Shown here: positions 41,878 to 53,478 of the stretch, one piece after another
Layout of the letters: the number at the start of each line of letters is the position of its first letter
Numbering within the stretch: the first letter of the stretch is position 1
From: Panorpa germanica
Lineage: Eukaryota > Arthropoda > Insecta > Mecoptera > Panorpidae
DNA: 64,000 nt
Direction: 5' to 3'
Assembly: GCA_963678705.1 (NCBI GenBank)
Contig: OY783208.1
Location: 14,009,782 to 14,073,781, forward strand
Made by a program: the position numbers and the translations under genes
Notes under the pieces: generated by a model
The model's input: the letters and a program-made list of their open reading frames with translations, nothing else
What the model was told of the DNA's origin: nothing
Databases searched by the model: none

Positions 41878-44800
41878 GTTAGTTATTATTGAATATTATG
41901 TATTGGATGTGATTAAAAGATAACTTTTGGATATTGCTAGATATTTGCGCTTGTAACCTCCCAATAAGCTTAACGAAGCAATTGGTTACTTTTTTTGAAA
42001 GTTCTGGTAATGGGCTTGTGTTCTCTAATTTAGTGGTCGATTTTTTAATTGTTGATTGAACTTGATGTTAATAAATGTGTATTGGTGTTTCTATTTTATT
42101 AAACATCTAACTTTTGGCAGAGATATAGCAATTAAAAATTTAATTTATAGTTTTAGCGCTGGAGATGTCAGCCATAATTACGACGTATCCATCTAGTGGG
42201 ATAGGTTAGTTATTTGTTGCTTTGGTCAGTGCTGTGGTAATGTTTTGTAGCTGTTAGTAGTTCTGTGTATCTAGTACGCATGTGTTAGTAAGCAAAGAAT
42301 AATAAGTTTTTCATTTTATACATATATAATTACGCTTCGTTGTATAAAAGAGATAGCGACATAGCGAACGTGAGGTTACATGTCTTGAAATGTTCTATCA
42401 CGTTGAATAGCTTTAATAGTAATAGAGACAAAAGACTTTATTAGTTGTTAATATATCCTACAATATAAGGAGTTAATAAAAATAATTGGATATTTGAGGT
42501 TCTAGTAACTCACTTTATTAGTATATAGTACAGTTTTATAGAAATTAAGTTATAAGACACAAGCCTATTATTCGATATAGCTTTTTGCTTAGAATCTTAT
42601 CAAAAAAATACTTCTACAAAAGCTGCCAACATAGTAAGAGGTCATCAGTGATTAGACTAAGCATCGGGAATAGGGCGATGTTTAATAAATTAAACTAATA
42701 AAAAGGAAAAGACGTCACCATACAAAGTTTTGTACAATACATTATTATAATAGTAGATGGTAAAGTTTTAAAGAAATCAATAGATGATTAACAACCTAAT
42801 AACTATTTATTTCAGCGAAGCCGTTTATCGAAGAAGCGAAGTTAAAATTGCCGGAGCAGGCGCATTTTATTACTTTAGAAGTACTAACGAAGGACAGAGT
42901 CAAGTATTTAATTAGTTTTAAGCAATAGTTGCGTTCCAACAAATATTAATTTAACTTTTATAAAGTATTTACGTAAGAGATACATTTGTAAGGTGTTACA
43001 ATAATCGTAAAATTGTTTGTGAGAGGAGAGGTACACTAAGAGTTTACTGAGATAATAATTAAAATCAGTTGGGATCGCCTTTTGAATCTGAGATTGAGTT
43101 GCTCTTTGAAGCAACCTCCTTGAAAATGCTGAGTTACCGCTTCTGCATACGTCTTCACTGTCGCTTTCCTCGCTTCCACGTTACATATGTATTTCTAAAT
43201 TGTATTTATAATCCAATACTATAATGTTCCAGGTGTATATTTATGATCCAATAGTCTTATAGTTGTATATTCTTATGATCATTAATGCTTGGTAGTGAAA
43301 TTTGTATGGTAGCTCGAAAACGGCTCTGTAAATATTTTTGAAAATCGCCTATTTCGTAAAGAAGAAAATTCTAAGATTATTTGCTTCCCAGGATTTTTCC
43401 TTCAATTTTTTGGAAACCCGTAATATTGGAAAAAAAAGTATGTCTTTTTGCGGTATACCTTTGTATTTGTTAAATATATACGGGTGAAATTTTGTACGCT
43501 TTTAAATTTAATTTAATTTAAAGATTCATAATCTTATAAAAGGGGTGCCGAGAAAATTAAGGTGCCCAGTAGGAAACTTTGAAGAAAGCTCAATTTTGGA
43601 TTGTGTTAATAATTGAATATCATATTGAAAAGAAAAAATCCAAAATTTAAAATTTTTATTTCGGGGCACGGAAGCGGCTTTTGTAGAGGGTAAAAATTGT
43701 GCTGGAAAGTTTAAATACCTAATTTACGAATCAAAAAAAAAATCACAAATTTTGAAAAAAAGTTAATTAAACGAATAAATGGAAAATATTTTTTAGTTTG
43801 CTAAAACAAAATATATTTTTTTGGACAGTTGTTTATATGAAAAATTATTATAGAACGAGGTAAATATTTCATTTTAAAAATGGAAAAAAAATTTGAAACA
43901 AAATTCAATTGACATGTAAAAGACAGTCGTCGCTTGCGATGGGAATACACTCTAGTATTTTATATTTTGTTGAAAAAAATATGTTAGTTTATATCAAAAA
44001 TAATTTGTTGTTATATGTGAAAAATTTTTTTTATTGGATTACTAAAGATAATTACAATCTATCCTGCTTAGAGGACATTCAGTGATCGGTATGTCAAGTC
44101 TTGCGCGGAATGTGCTTATCGACTCATCCCTCAATTTTAATAGATCATAGATTCTGTTTAGTTGGCTATTAGGTCCTGAGATACCTTCTTCTTTAGTCTG
44201 CGTACTGTGGAAATATTAGACATTAGACAGCTAGCCAAATTGTTTGAATGTTCTATTATGCTTTCCTTGTATACTTTGGTCTAAGCACTATTTCTTCTTT
44301 TCAGTAGGTATATCCAGGTCCCGATGTATTATGTGATTTGGTATAAACCATGTGCATTTGGGTAATTATTCGATATAGCTGCCACTTTTGTTTTCACTTT
44401 GTAAAAAAAACTACTGCATTTTTTTATGTTTTATTATGCTTATTGTATTCTCAAAACATGTCAAAATCACTACGTAATATTTTTTTTACCACTTCTTATT
44501 AAGAAATAGAAGATATTGAGGGTTAAAGTTATAATTTCAAAATTGAGGTTATGTCAACACATTTATGTGTATCAATTGACAGATTTTTTGCATAATACTG
44601 GCTTATTTGGATTCAAACCAAATCATTTTACTAGGATTCGTACCATATGGTTTAAAAATGTAATAATTTATATAAGGGCTGTATATATTATGAAAAAAGA
44701 CTGTTAATAAACGCATGCTATATCTATATTTCAATATAAATATCTTGCCTTTATTTGATTAAAGTTAATTTAGAATTTATTTGTTAAATATTTTATTTTA

Positions 44801-47800
44801 TTCATTGAGAATTCTTTTGTTTAATATTTTATTTTATTTGTTGTTTTGATATTTAAATCAAATTGTACAATATGCAACTCGTAACAATTGGTACCAGCTT
44901 GTTCCAAGGTGAACTGCTTTTGATTTCATGACCATGACCAGCTACTCGCATCGACGTTCGTTCATGACCGTACTAAAACATTCATTATTAACTGCAAAGT
45001 CGAACAGTAACCATCTCCAAGCATCTTGCAATATAATTAAAATTAATATTAAATATAAATTATTAACTGAAACGTCGAACAGTAACCAGCTTTAAACATC
45101 TTGTAATATAATCAGAATTAATATTAAATTAAAATATTATAAAATAGTTTAAATCGTGAATTACATCAACGTAATATCGATACTAGTAGCAATTCAATTA
45201 AAATATCGAATCAATCTTTGTAATCCGTCAGTGTATTTGTAAAATAAATGTATTCTGTAGAATTATTGTTTCGCTGTTTTTCTGATATTAAAATAAAAAA
45301 TTGTTATCAATTAATTTGATAACAAAAAGGTCCTTCGACGTAATTTGGCGCACTCTGAACTATCAAAGGAACTGGGTGCACATGAGCATCCGAGAACTTT
45401 GATACCGCTTCCAGATCGCAGATAAGCCCACAGCCTGCTTATAGATCTACAAAGGTCCAAACTCCCCATCCAAAGACAATTTTAACAGAAAATATGATAT
45501 TTTGAAATATATATGTTTTCATTTATCGTCATATTGTCAAGGCATCAACATTGAGAAAATGGACTCCTGCAATTATTGTGAATTACCGTTCTTCAAGGGA
45601 GTGGGAGGCGGGTAGAAGGGAGGGGGGCGAAAAAGAGAAAGGAATGGAATGGCGATCGAGGAGGCAGAAAGAAGAAGAGAAGGAGGCGCAAGTGTGGAAG
45701 ATGAGCTAAGGAGAAAGGACAAGGAGATACAGCAACAGGAAAGAATGGAAAAAATCTAGAAGAGCAATTACAACACAAGATATAAAAGGATTTGTGAGAG
45801 AGAGATACCACATTACTTAAGAGAAAAAGACACAAAAACATAAGAAGGATTGCTAGACTTAGATTGAGAAAAAGAGAAAGGAATGGAATGGCGATCGAGG
45901 AGGCAGAAAGAAGAAGAGAAGGAGGCGCAAGTGTGGAAGATGAGCTAAGGAGAAGGGACAAAGAGATACAGCAACAGGATAGAATGGAAAAAATCGAGAA
46001 AAGCAATTACAACACAAGATATAAAAGGATTTGTGAGAGAGAGATACCACATCACTTAAGAGAAAAAAAGACAAAAACATGAGAACGATTGCCAGACTTA
46101 GATTGGGAAATAAGGAGAAAGGATTCCTATATACATTCAAACTTAAAACTAAACTTTATTAATTTATTAAAACTTAAAATTATTCTAGACTTGTACTACT
46201 TCCAAAAGTGCTTTCTGCTTCTTCTTCTCTTGGACCTGTCTCTTCATGTTCCTTATAAAAACCAGATAACGAGATTATCATTTATTGTAATGTTTTTCGT
46301 TCCTCTTCTCTATTTCCGCCATCCACCTCTTTTCTTATGCTTATAAACGCGAAAAACAAAAGTGGCAGCTATATCGAATAATTACCTGCATCTGTAACAA
46401 TCCTTAGCATTTTGGACTAAAATCTTTAGATTATCTCAATTTATATGTAGATGCAGTACCCTACAGTTGGATACCATATGACCATACCAGTTTAAGTATG
46501 GATTTGTAGAGCAGGAGTTTGTTTTCTGTGCTAAGTTGTGACTTACGTCTTATCAGCCAGTACATCTTCCGCAGTTGTAGGCCTAGATGCCTTCTTTTTG
46601 TAAATATGTGCTTCTCCCAAGTAAGCCTCCTGTCTAGGTGTATTCACAGGTACCTCACATGGTCAGCCTGAGGTATATTGACATTGTTTAATGTGATACT
46701 TGGGCATTTTCCCTGCCTAGTTGTGAACTTAACGATTCTCCAATCCTTTATTCATGAAGATAGTTTGTCATATTTTTTTGTAGAATAGTCGAGGCATTAG
46801 CTGTATCATTATGCGATGACAATATTGCCGTATCATCAACAAAGGTTCCCGTCCTTACTAAACTTTCCACAGGTAGGTCTGCTGTGTATAGTAGATATAA
46901 TATAGGCCCCAATACGCTACCCTGTGGTACTCCAGCCTGAATCTGGCAGATGTTCGTTATTGCATCCTCATGTTTAATCAATATATGGCCTTAGTATACT
47001 GTAGTAGGTTGGAAGCTTTTGCTTAATTTTACAGAGAAGTCCTTAATGCCACACACGATCAAATGCCTGTAAAATATCTAGGAATGCTGCTGAGCAAAAC
47101 TATTTCCTTTCCAAAGTCTTGTGAATTTTATTGACTATCTTCTGAATCTGCTCAATAGTTTCATGCTTATACCTAAAGCCCAATTGATGGTCTAGAATTA
47201 TGTTGTTTTCTGCATTCGAACATCTTTGCGGTTACCGGGAGATGACTGATAGGCAATATATGATTTCGGTACTACTGAAATTTTATTTGGTTTAAGAATC
47301 ATTATGACTTGCACGACCTTCCATTGAGGGGAAATAAAACTAATTTTGATGATTGCATTAAAAATTTCTGAAAGGAATTTGATTCCAATCTCAGGTAGTT
47401 CTTTTAGTATTTTTCCCTGAGGTCATAGCCTGGAGCCTTTACCATTTAGATTCTTAATTGATTTAGCAACCTTGGAAATATAAATTTTTTAATTGGCTTA
47501 TGTGATGACGTCTCAGCCCTTAATACATTCAGATGCTCTACTGACCCTTCATACGGGTGAGGAGTAAAAACTTGTTTTAGATACTCAGCGAAAGTGTCAG
47601 CTTTATCTTCGCATTTTCCTGCCCATCTTCCATCCTCGCGTCTTAACGGTGGAGAGGCTGCTTTTGGTTGACTTAATTTTTGGTTGCCTTTAACAGGAAT
47701 AGTCACTAGTCTCCGAAGTATTAAGATGCTTCAGATAATGTTGTACACTGTGATTCTTTTCAGCTACAAGTAGATTTTTCAGTTCTTTTATGGCTCTATT

Positions 47801-50800
47801 TAGACGGTTTTTAAGGCGAGGGCATTTATTAGATTGCCATAGTTTCCGAAGTCGCCTTTTTTTAGGTACCTTCTCAATTATAGTTTTAGAGAACGGTAAT
47901 CTTTGGTCTTTACACAGGTGCATTGGGGTTGATTTCCAGGATAATGCTTGTATTGTAGCAATAAAGTGTTCTACTGCTGCTTCAATGTCCTCTTCATTTT
48001 TAATGGGATATTTGTGCAAAAGGAGCTTTCCAAATGGTTGTTAAAATGATTACAATCAGTCATGCTGTTGATGAGTGTGCATTTTCTTGGTTTCGTTTTA
48101 TTCTCACTAGCCAGAGTGATTTTTACAGGCGCATTATCCGAAGACATCTTGCAGCAATATTCACATTCGATGTAGTTTTCAGATATTTCATTGTTACGCA
48201 GAAGTTAATAAAATCAGGGGATTTCAATCTGTCCGTTGGCCAATAGGATGGGTATCCTGAGGACCTTCAGTCCCAGTTTTTCAGTAGCTATCAATAATTC
48301 TCGTCCCTTGGAGAGTGTGATACATGAGCCCAGTGTGTGTTTAGCGTTGTAGTCGCCTCCGGCAATGAATTAATTTCCAAGAGAATTAGAAAAGGTTATA
48401 TTAGAATCTCTTTTAATATTGTGTTTATGTGGGCTATATACGGCCGATATCATAATGGGATCTGTCCAGTCCTCGACCATCACTTTGGTAGCTTGAATAT
48501 GTTCTTCTCGATGTGGAGTAGCTTGGTAGTGCTTATTTCTTTTCTTGATCAGAATAGCCTTTCCTCCATGCGCTTTGCCATCAGGTGTGAAGAAGGCTCT
48601 ATATCTTGGGATGTTAAGATAACATTATTCTGTGAAATGCGTTTTAGATAATAGCATTACGCCAATATTGTAGGTTTCGAGGAATATCTTCAATTCCCCA
48701 ATATAGTGCTACAGCCCGATGGCATTTAATAAGGCTAATTTTAATGAGTTGATTTTTGAGCAAGTTTTGTCAGCCATCATATTAGTGATGGTTGTCATAT
48801 TGGTCATCATTATCTGGAGCGCCTCCTTAAAGTCTGTAATGATACTTCTGGACTGGTAGAGACTAGGAAAGTTTGGATTGAGGTTTTGTTCTTGAATTAT
48901 ATTTTCATTTGCTTGAGAGGAGTGACTACCCACTCTGGTTTTATTGTTCCCACTGACTAGCTCAGCATACGTAGCGGTTGTGTTATTGTCACTGAAGCAA
49001 TGAACCGAGGCTTTTCTTGTTCTAAGGCTGGAGAACTTATTTTTCTGTATCTTTTTGTAGACATTACACCCTCTATAATTTGCCAGATGATTTCCGTTGC
49101 AGTGTACACATTTTACATCTTCGGAGCGTGTTTCTCTTGAGCATTTATCCGTGTTATGCTCGCCTGTGCACTTGACACTTCTGGGTCTCCTGTAACAAAA
49201 TGCTTGTGTGTGACCATATATCTGGCATGTAGCACACTGTGGAATTTGTCTTTTGGGTCTGGGCGCTTTGAAGGTTATTCGGCAGTGAAAAATGTGCTTT
49301 ATATTATATATTTCTTTATTATAACAAAATCCTAATAGTTTAAGGTCTATAAAAAATGTAAAATTATATGTAAAATAATGTAATATTTTATGTCAAATTA
49401 ATATGAAACGATTTAAACATTTCAATGTAATAATGGAATTAAAATTTAAAATGATGTTCAATGCAAAATACAGTTATCGCTTGCGACGGTGGTAAACTGT
49501 AGTATATTATAATGTCCCAGGTGTATGTTTATATGATTGTTTGTTGTTTCTGAAAATTTCTTATTTCGTTGAGAAAAAATTCTAAAACTTTTGGCACCCT
49601 CGAATTTTTCCCGGAATTTTCTGAGAACTCGTAATTTTGGAAAAATGGGAAAAAAATAATCACTTTTACCTGTTTAACTTTTAATTCGTAAAAGATAAAA
49701 ACTTGCAATTTTATATGTGTATTACGGTGTTCAATGCTGATATTTTGAAAATGAAGAGGCTGGACAAATTCGGGGGCCGGATAAGGAACTTTGGAGAAAG
49801 TTTATATTCTGGATTGTAGAACAATTAAGTATATTATTATTAAAAGAAAATTCAAAATTTCAAAATTTTGTTTGGGGGCAGCATTTTCCGAGAGTAAAAA
49901 TTGTGCTAGAAAGTTTAAATTTTGAACTTTGGAGAAAGTTTATATTCTGGATTGTAGAACAATTAAGTATATTATTAATAAAAGAAAATTCAAAATTTCA
50001 AAATTTTGTTTGGGAGCAGCATTTTCCGAGAGTAAGAATTGTGCTAAAAAGTTAAAAATTTTAACTTTGGAGAAAGTTTATATTCTGGATTGTAGAACAA
50101 TTAAGTATATTATTAATAAAAGAAAATTAAAAATTTTAAAATTTTGTTTAGGGGCTGCATTTTTCGAGAGTAAAAATTGTGCTAGAAAGTTTAAATTTTG
50201 TATATAGGCTAACAATTGGTAAAATATCAGCAATGATACCTTACAAGAAAGGGTAATTACCGAGTTAATGTTTAACCAATGTTTTTAAAAAGGTTTGAAC
50301 GATCGAGGCTATTTTATTTATTTTTATAAATGCCATAAACTGCAGCAGCTTTTTGAAATTTTAAAAGTTTTTACAACTTCAAAAGCGTCTAGTAATTTTT
50401 TTAAATAAGACAGATGCTTGAAACTATTAGATTAAGTACACATATGATAAACGCCAAAAAATAAAACAATTAACATATCAACTTAAATTGGGCCACTGTT
50501 GCCATTTAATTGTGAGATATTGTGTTTTTATAAAAATAACACAAAAATAGCTGTAAAAAATAAATAAGCAGACTTCGGCTAAGACATGTATGGTTTAAAA
50601 TGTTCCAAATGGAGTCAACTATCATTCCCTTAAAGCTTTGCACCTTGCTACCAAACACCCTGTATATTCAGATATGGTTCACACCACCATCGAAGTCAGT
50701 CAGATATTGTCTCGATAAATTGTACCTCGACATTATCCAAATCGGCGATATTTGAAAGTTTCTTCGTTCCCCTTGAGATTCAATATATCGAGGTTGCACT

Positions 50801-52547
50801 GTATTAACTTTTATATAAATTATCTGACATAATTTACTGTCCTTTCATGCGTAACTCATTAAACGTCTTATTTACGTTAGAAGAATACTACATTTTTGTT
50901 CTGATAATTATTCTATAAAAGAAACAGTAAAATCAACTTTTCGTGCAGTATAGCGTATAAAAGTAAGGAATTATATGTATAAAAAATGCATTTGCACAGA
51001 TTGTCATATTCGTTGTTCTACTTAAATTTAAGGTAATAAGTCCTATTTCCACTCACTGTTTTTATATTTAATTAACGTTTTTATTTAATATTTTAATCTA
51101 GTTTACAGGTTTTTAAATAGGCATTCCTTGTCACATTTGCCTTTTAAAGAGGTATAGGACGTTAACGTAAATGATGAAAACGTCGTGAAATTTGGAGGGT
51201 CGATACAAATAGTTAAAACACATGCTGTCTCAAAATTTTAGAGACCTAGGGTTCATAGTTTTCTTTTTATACATGATTAAAAATAGTCATTTTCCATACA
51301 AATCATAATTTTTAGCTCAATTTCACCACATAATACAACTTTTAACTATTAAAAAGAGGTGACACGGCTTTCAAAAACTAAGTGTATATAAAATATTTTT
51401 TTCTGTAACTACTGCAAAAAGAATATTATTAAAAGGATACCTATATATGAAAATATTTAAATAAAACCTTTAAGAAACAGTAAATGTAGGTTATAAGCTG
51501 GAAACGTTGCAAATGCCAATTTGAGCGGGAAATTCAAAATCGGAATAAATATTATATAAAAAAAACAATTTATTTGTCAAAAAACCAAATCACGCATGCG
51601 TCAACATACGTAAATTTACAGCGTTGCCAAATTTATTATTGCTTTTTCAAAATATTTAAATTGAACTAATATAAATTTGATATTAGTTATAGGTAATTTT
51701 TCATTTATTAAACTATTATATGCATAAAAAAATCATTTTAACAAGCAAAAAGCAGTTTAATAGGGAATCAAAAAATTCATTTTCAAAGGTACAGTCCCAA
51801 TATTTGCTCGTCCCTCATGTACTTCGTATTTTGCATTTCGTATTACCGAGAGATAAACTTTTAGTATTGACGGTACGACCTATACCTCCTTAATATGAGT
51901 TTAGTTTATTTAGTTGGTATAATTAGTTGGTTGGATAGTTCGACAGTTGGACAAAATTAAATGTTTTATATTTAAAATTGCTGATTTTACGAGTAATAAC
52001 AATTAGTAATACAAATTGTTTTTAATTCTTTATTTTTGACAAACTGACAGTGAACTTCATTTAGAAATAATTCCTACTGGTTTTTGACAGATTGTCTTAT
52101 TTTGGAGGTTTTACTGTAATATAGTTTTTTTTTTTAATTTGAAGACATTGGACCTAAAAAACAATGGAAACGTAAATTAAATTCTAAATTAAAAATGGTG
52201 AAAGAAATGACTACGTATATTCCCATATGCTATACATTTTAAATTAAATACAAAAGTAAAATAGTGGTTGGGAATGATTTCTTAACCTAGTTTCCGTTTC
52301 CAGGTTCAGGGATCCAGTATATTGTCCAATTAAGACTGACAGACGTATTCAGCTGACATTTTTTCCAACGATTCTACTTTGGGGCACAGTCAAAAAATTA
52401 GTAGGAGCCTATTGCACTAAACCAGATCTCCTTGAGATGCTGTTTGCTGAAGTTGACGATGACGTCGATCCGAAAGTTCCCGATTTTCCTAAAGCTGATT
52501 CGGTCAATTCCGAAATCAAGGAGTGTGAAAATGTTTATAATGAATAG
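41754..52547 (+). CDS. Thioredoxin-like protein, TXNDC17/TRP14 type, with WCPWC site
   Basis: Three exons (41754-41877, 42816-42903, 52304-52547) join in phase to 151 residues. TXNDC17 (TRP14) is a small cytosolic oxidoreductase that reduces disulfides with electrons from thioredoxin reductase. Matching features: an N-terminal strand WPVFILFTG, the active site PWCPWC (Cys36 and Cys39), KPFIEEAKLKL, a KDRVKFRDPVYC stretch aligning with the family's YWKDPNNDFR, the cis-proline region FFPTILLW, and GTVKKLVGAYC then LLEMLF as in the family C-terminus. The usual site is WCPDC; Trp replaces Asp here. The C-terminus is extended by an acidic tail (AEVDDDVDPKVPDFPKAD). The start ATG has AAA before it. 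Fairly sure of family; activity is inferred. Confidence 0.8.
42008..42571 (+). repeat. MITE-W, longest copy
   Basis: Starts AATGGGCTTGTGTTCTC and ends AGACACAAGCCTATTAT, an inverted terminal repeat of about 15 bp. Interior landmarks: GTGTATTGGTGTTTC, GATGTCAGCCATAATTACGA, and CTCACTTTATTAGTATATAG. No coding capacity. It lies in intron 1 of the TXNDC17-like gene. Confidence 0.75.
42816..42903 (+). CDS. TXNDC17-like exon 2
   Basis: Acceptor TTATTTCAG, donor GTATTT. Encodes AKPFIEEAKLKLPEQAHFIT and ends KDRVK. I chose this donor over GTCAAG at 42899 because it gives the phase that fits exon 3 and the family pattern. Confidence 0.72.
43212..43955 (+). mobile_element. Hel-B Helitron copy 3
   Basis: Starts TCCAATACTATAATGTTCC and ends with GTCGTCGCTTGCGATGGG then CTCTAG and T. 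Middle parts AAAACGGCTC and TTCTAAGATTATTTGC follow copies 1 and 2. Diverged; no coding capacity. Confidence 0.7.
45625..46125 (+). mobile_element. LINE C-terminal fragment, tandemly duplicated
   Basis: Two copies of about 245 bp, starting AAAGAGAAAGGAATGGAATG at 45630 and again at 45871. They match the LINE at 33.24-33.49 kb (GGCGATCGAGGAGGCAGA, GAGCTAAGGAGAA). Frame 45864-46082 is open in the second copy ([19 protein letters not shown]). Fragment only. Confidence 0.75.
46126..46345 (-). mobile_element. LINE 3' end fragment, opposite orientation
   Basis: Reverse complement of 33.65-33.83 kb in the same LINE family (for example CTTCCAAAAGTGCTTTCTGC and ATACATTCAAACTTAAAACT). It abuts the plus-strand fragments head on, as in twin-primed or rearranged LINE insertions. 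Confidence 0.7.
49340..49502 (+). mobile_element. Hel-B 3' end fragment
   Basis: Keeps the Hel-B 3' hairpin (ATCGCTTGCGACGGTGG) and an altered terminus CTGTAG. It is followed without a gap by another Hel-B start. Confidence 0.55.
49503..50216 (+). mobile_element. Hel-B fragment with triplicated inner segment
   Basis: Starts TATATTATAATGTCCCAGG. An inner segment of about 138 bp (AACTTTGGAGAAAGTTTATA to GTGCTAGAAAGTTTAAA) occurs three times in a row from about 49787 to 50205. Homology stops at about 50216 before the usual 3' end. The 92-codon frame at 49929 is just this repeat. Confidence 0.65.
50217..51143. other. Intron sequence with nothing firmly recognised
   Basis: AT-rich. CAAACACCCTGTATATTC at about 50.66 kb looks like a MITE tip without a partner. 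Confidence 0.4.
51148..51889 (+). mobile_element. MITE-V, piggyBac-like element, copy 2
   Basis: Flanked by TTAA (51144-51147, 51890-51893). Starts AGAGGTATAGGACGTTAACG and ends ACGACCTATACCTCC. Shares long stretches with 8320-9010 (GACCTAGGGTTCATAGTTTT, CAAATATTGGG on the opposite strand, TACTTCGTATTTTGCATTTC). 742 bp and no coding capacity. Confidence 0.75.
52304..52547 (+). CDS. TXNDC17-like exon 3 (terminal)
   Basis: Acceptor CCGTTTCCAG, stop TAG at 52545-52547. Encodes FRDPVYCPIKTDRR, the PTILLWGT cis-proline segment, DLLEMLF and the acidic tail. Confidence 0.8.
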
Positions 52548-52599
52548 GAAAATTAGCAAAGTCTACTAGTGTATTATTTGATTATGGGATTATAGAAAT

Positions 52600-53193
52600 A
52601 TAGAATTGATGTTAATAAATGTGTATTGGCGTATTTATTTTTTTAAATATCTAAATGTTGACGGAGATTAAAGTTTGACGGAAATTAAAAGTTTGAATTG
52701 TAGTTTTAGCGCTGGAAGTGGTAGGCCATATTTTTATGACGTGAAATGCATCTTAACATTAGTTATTTGTTGATAATTGCTATGGTAATGTTCTGTAGCT
52801 GTAGTCAAGTAATCAAGTCAAATCAAAGAATAATAAGTTTTATTTTATTTAACCCTGCTAAGGCAGACATAATATTAGAATTTTATTGTTCCTTGAAATA
52901 GCTGTAAATAATATTTGATATTTTGATATATAAATAAATATAGCAGAGATTTATGAGCTGTAAGGTTGGTAACCTTACACAAGGATTGTGATGTCACATG
53001 CACTTGGAATGTGTACAACGTTGAATCCCTTTAATAATTAAAGAGACAAAATGACTTTTTTAATTATTAATATCTCCCAACATATAATGAGTTATTAAAA
53101 AGTAATTGGACATTTGAGGTTCTAGTAATAACCCACTTTATCAATATATAGTACAGTTTTATAGAAAGTAAGACATAGGACACAAGCTCATTC
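52600..53193 (+). repeat. MITE-W copy in the 3' UTR of the TXNDC17-like gene
   Basis: Family landmarks TTAATAAATGTGTATTGGCG, AGTTATTTGTTGATAATTGC and the right end GACATAGGACACAAGCTCATT. It begins about 50 bp after the stop codon. The left tip is not intact. Confidence 0.65.
52614..52619 (+). promoter_or_regulatory. Candidate poly(A) signal AATAAA for the TXNDC17-like gene
   Basis: First AATAAA after the stop codon, 67 bp downstream, lying inside the MITE-W copy. Inferred from position only. Confidence 0.4.
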
Positions 53194-53478
53194 ATTTTTG
53201 AACGAACAACTTTGAGAAATCATTATTGGTTGAAGACGATAAAAAGGAACTAACAATGGAAAAAGAATTAAATTAAATTTAAAAAAATACATAGTAAGTA
53301 AATAGTAATAATAATAGTAAGAAATGCGTCACTCACTACTAAAGTGTACTCATCCAACCAGCTGGTGCAAATTAACGGGCTGACCAATTTTACTTAAACT
53401 TTTTTTTTATTGACATCCCAGAAAGTTATAACCCGTCCGGCATAAAAGTCGGTAAGATGACATAATGTTGTTTGAAAC

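Larger units (their letters stand above)
44369..46378. mobile_element. 2-kb TIR element in a palindromic target
   Basis: Ends are inverted: TTCGATATAGCTGCCACTTT on the left and its reverse complement on the right, about 26 bp in all. TAATTA flanks it on both sides (44363-44368, 46379-46384) and the surrounding LINE reads continuously when the insert is left out. The target was GGTAATTACC, a perfect palindrome. No transposase seen. The right part is filled with LINE tails (45625-46345). Superfamily unknown. Confidence 0.65.
44040..49300 (-). mobile_element. Jockey-clade LINE, broken, split by TIR element
   Basis: Minus strand, two parts: 49300-46385 and 44362-44040. ORF1 (Gag-like) keeps three Cys clusters (CATCQIYGHTQAFC, CTGEHNTDKC, CVHCNGNHLANYRGC), open from the truncated 5' end to about 48709. 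ORF2 pieces follow: the endonuclease region (decayed, about 48.65-48.05 kb), an endonuclease-RT linker, RT with GVPQGSVLGPILYLLY and FVDDTAIL, and the C-terminal TYGIQLWG-type segment. Then DAGNYPNAHGL spans the insertion site. The insert at 44369-46378 interrupts a frame that otherwise reads across. Many stops and frameshifts; 5'-truncated. It lies in intron 2 of the TXNDC17-like gene. Confidence 0.85.

Noticed and set aside
45593-46140. Minus-strand frames of 93 and 137 codons, hydrophobic
   Set aside because: Shadows of the purine-rich LINE fragments on the plus strand.
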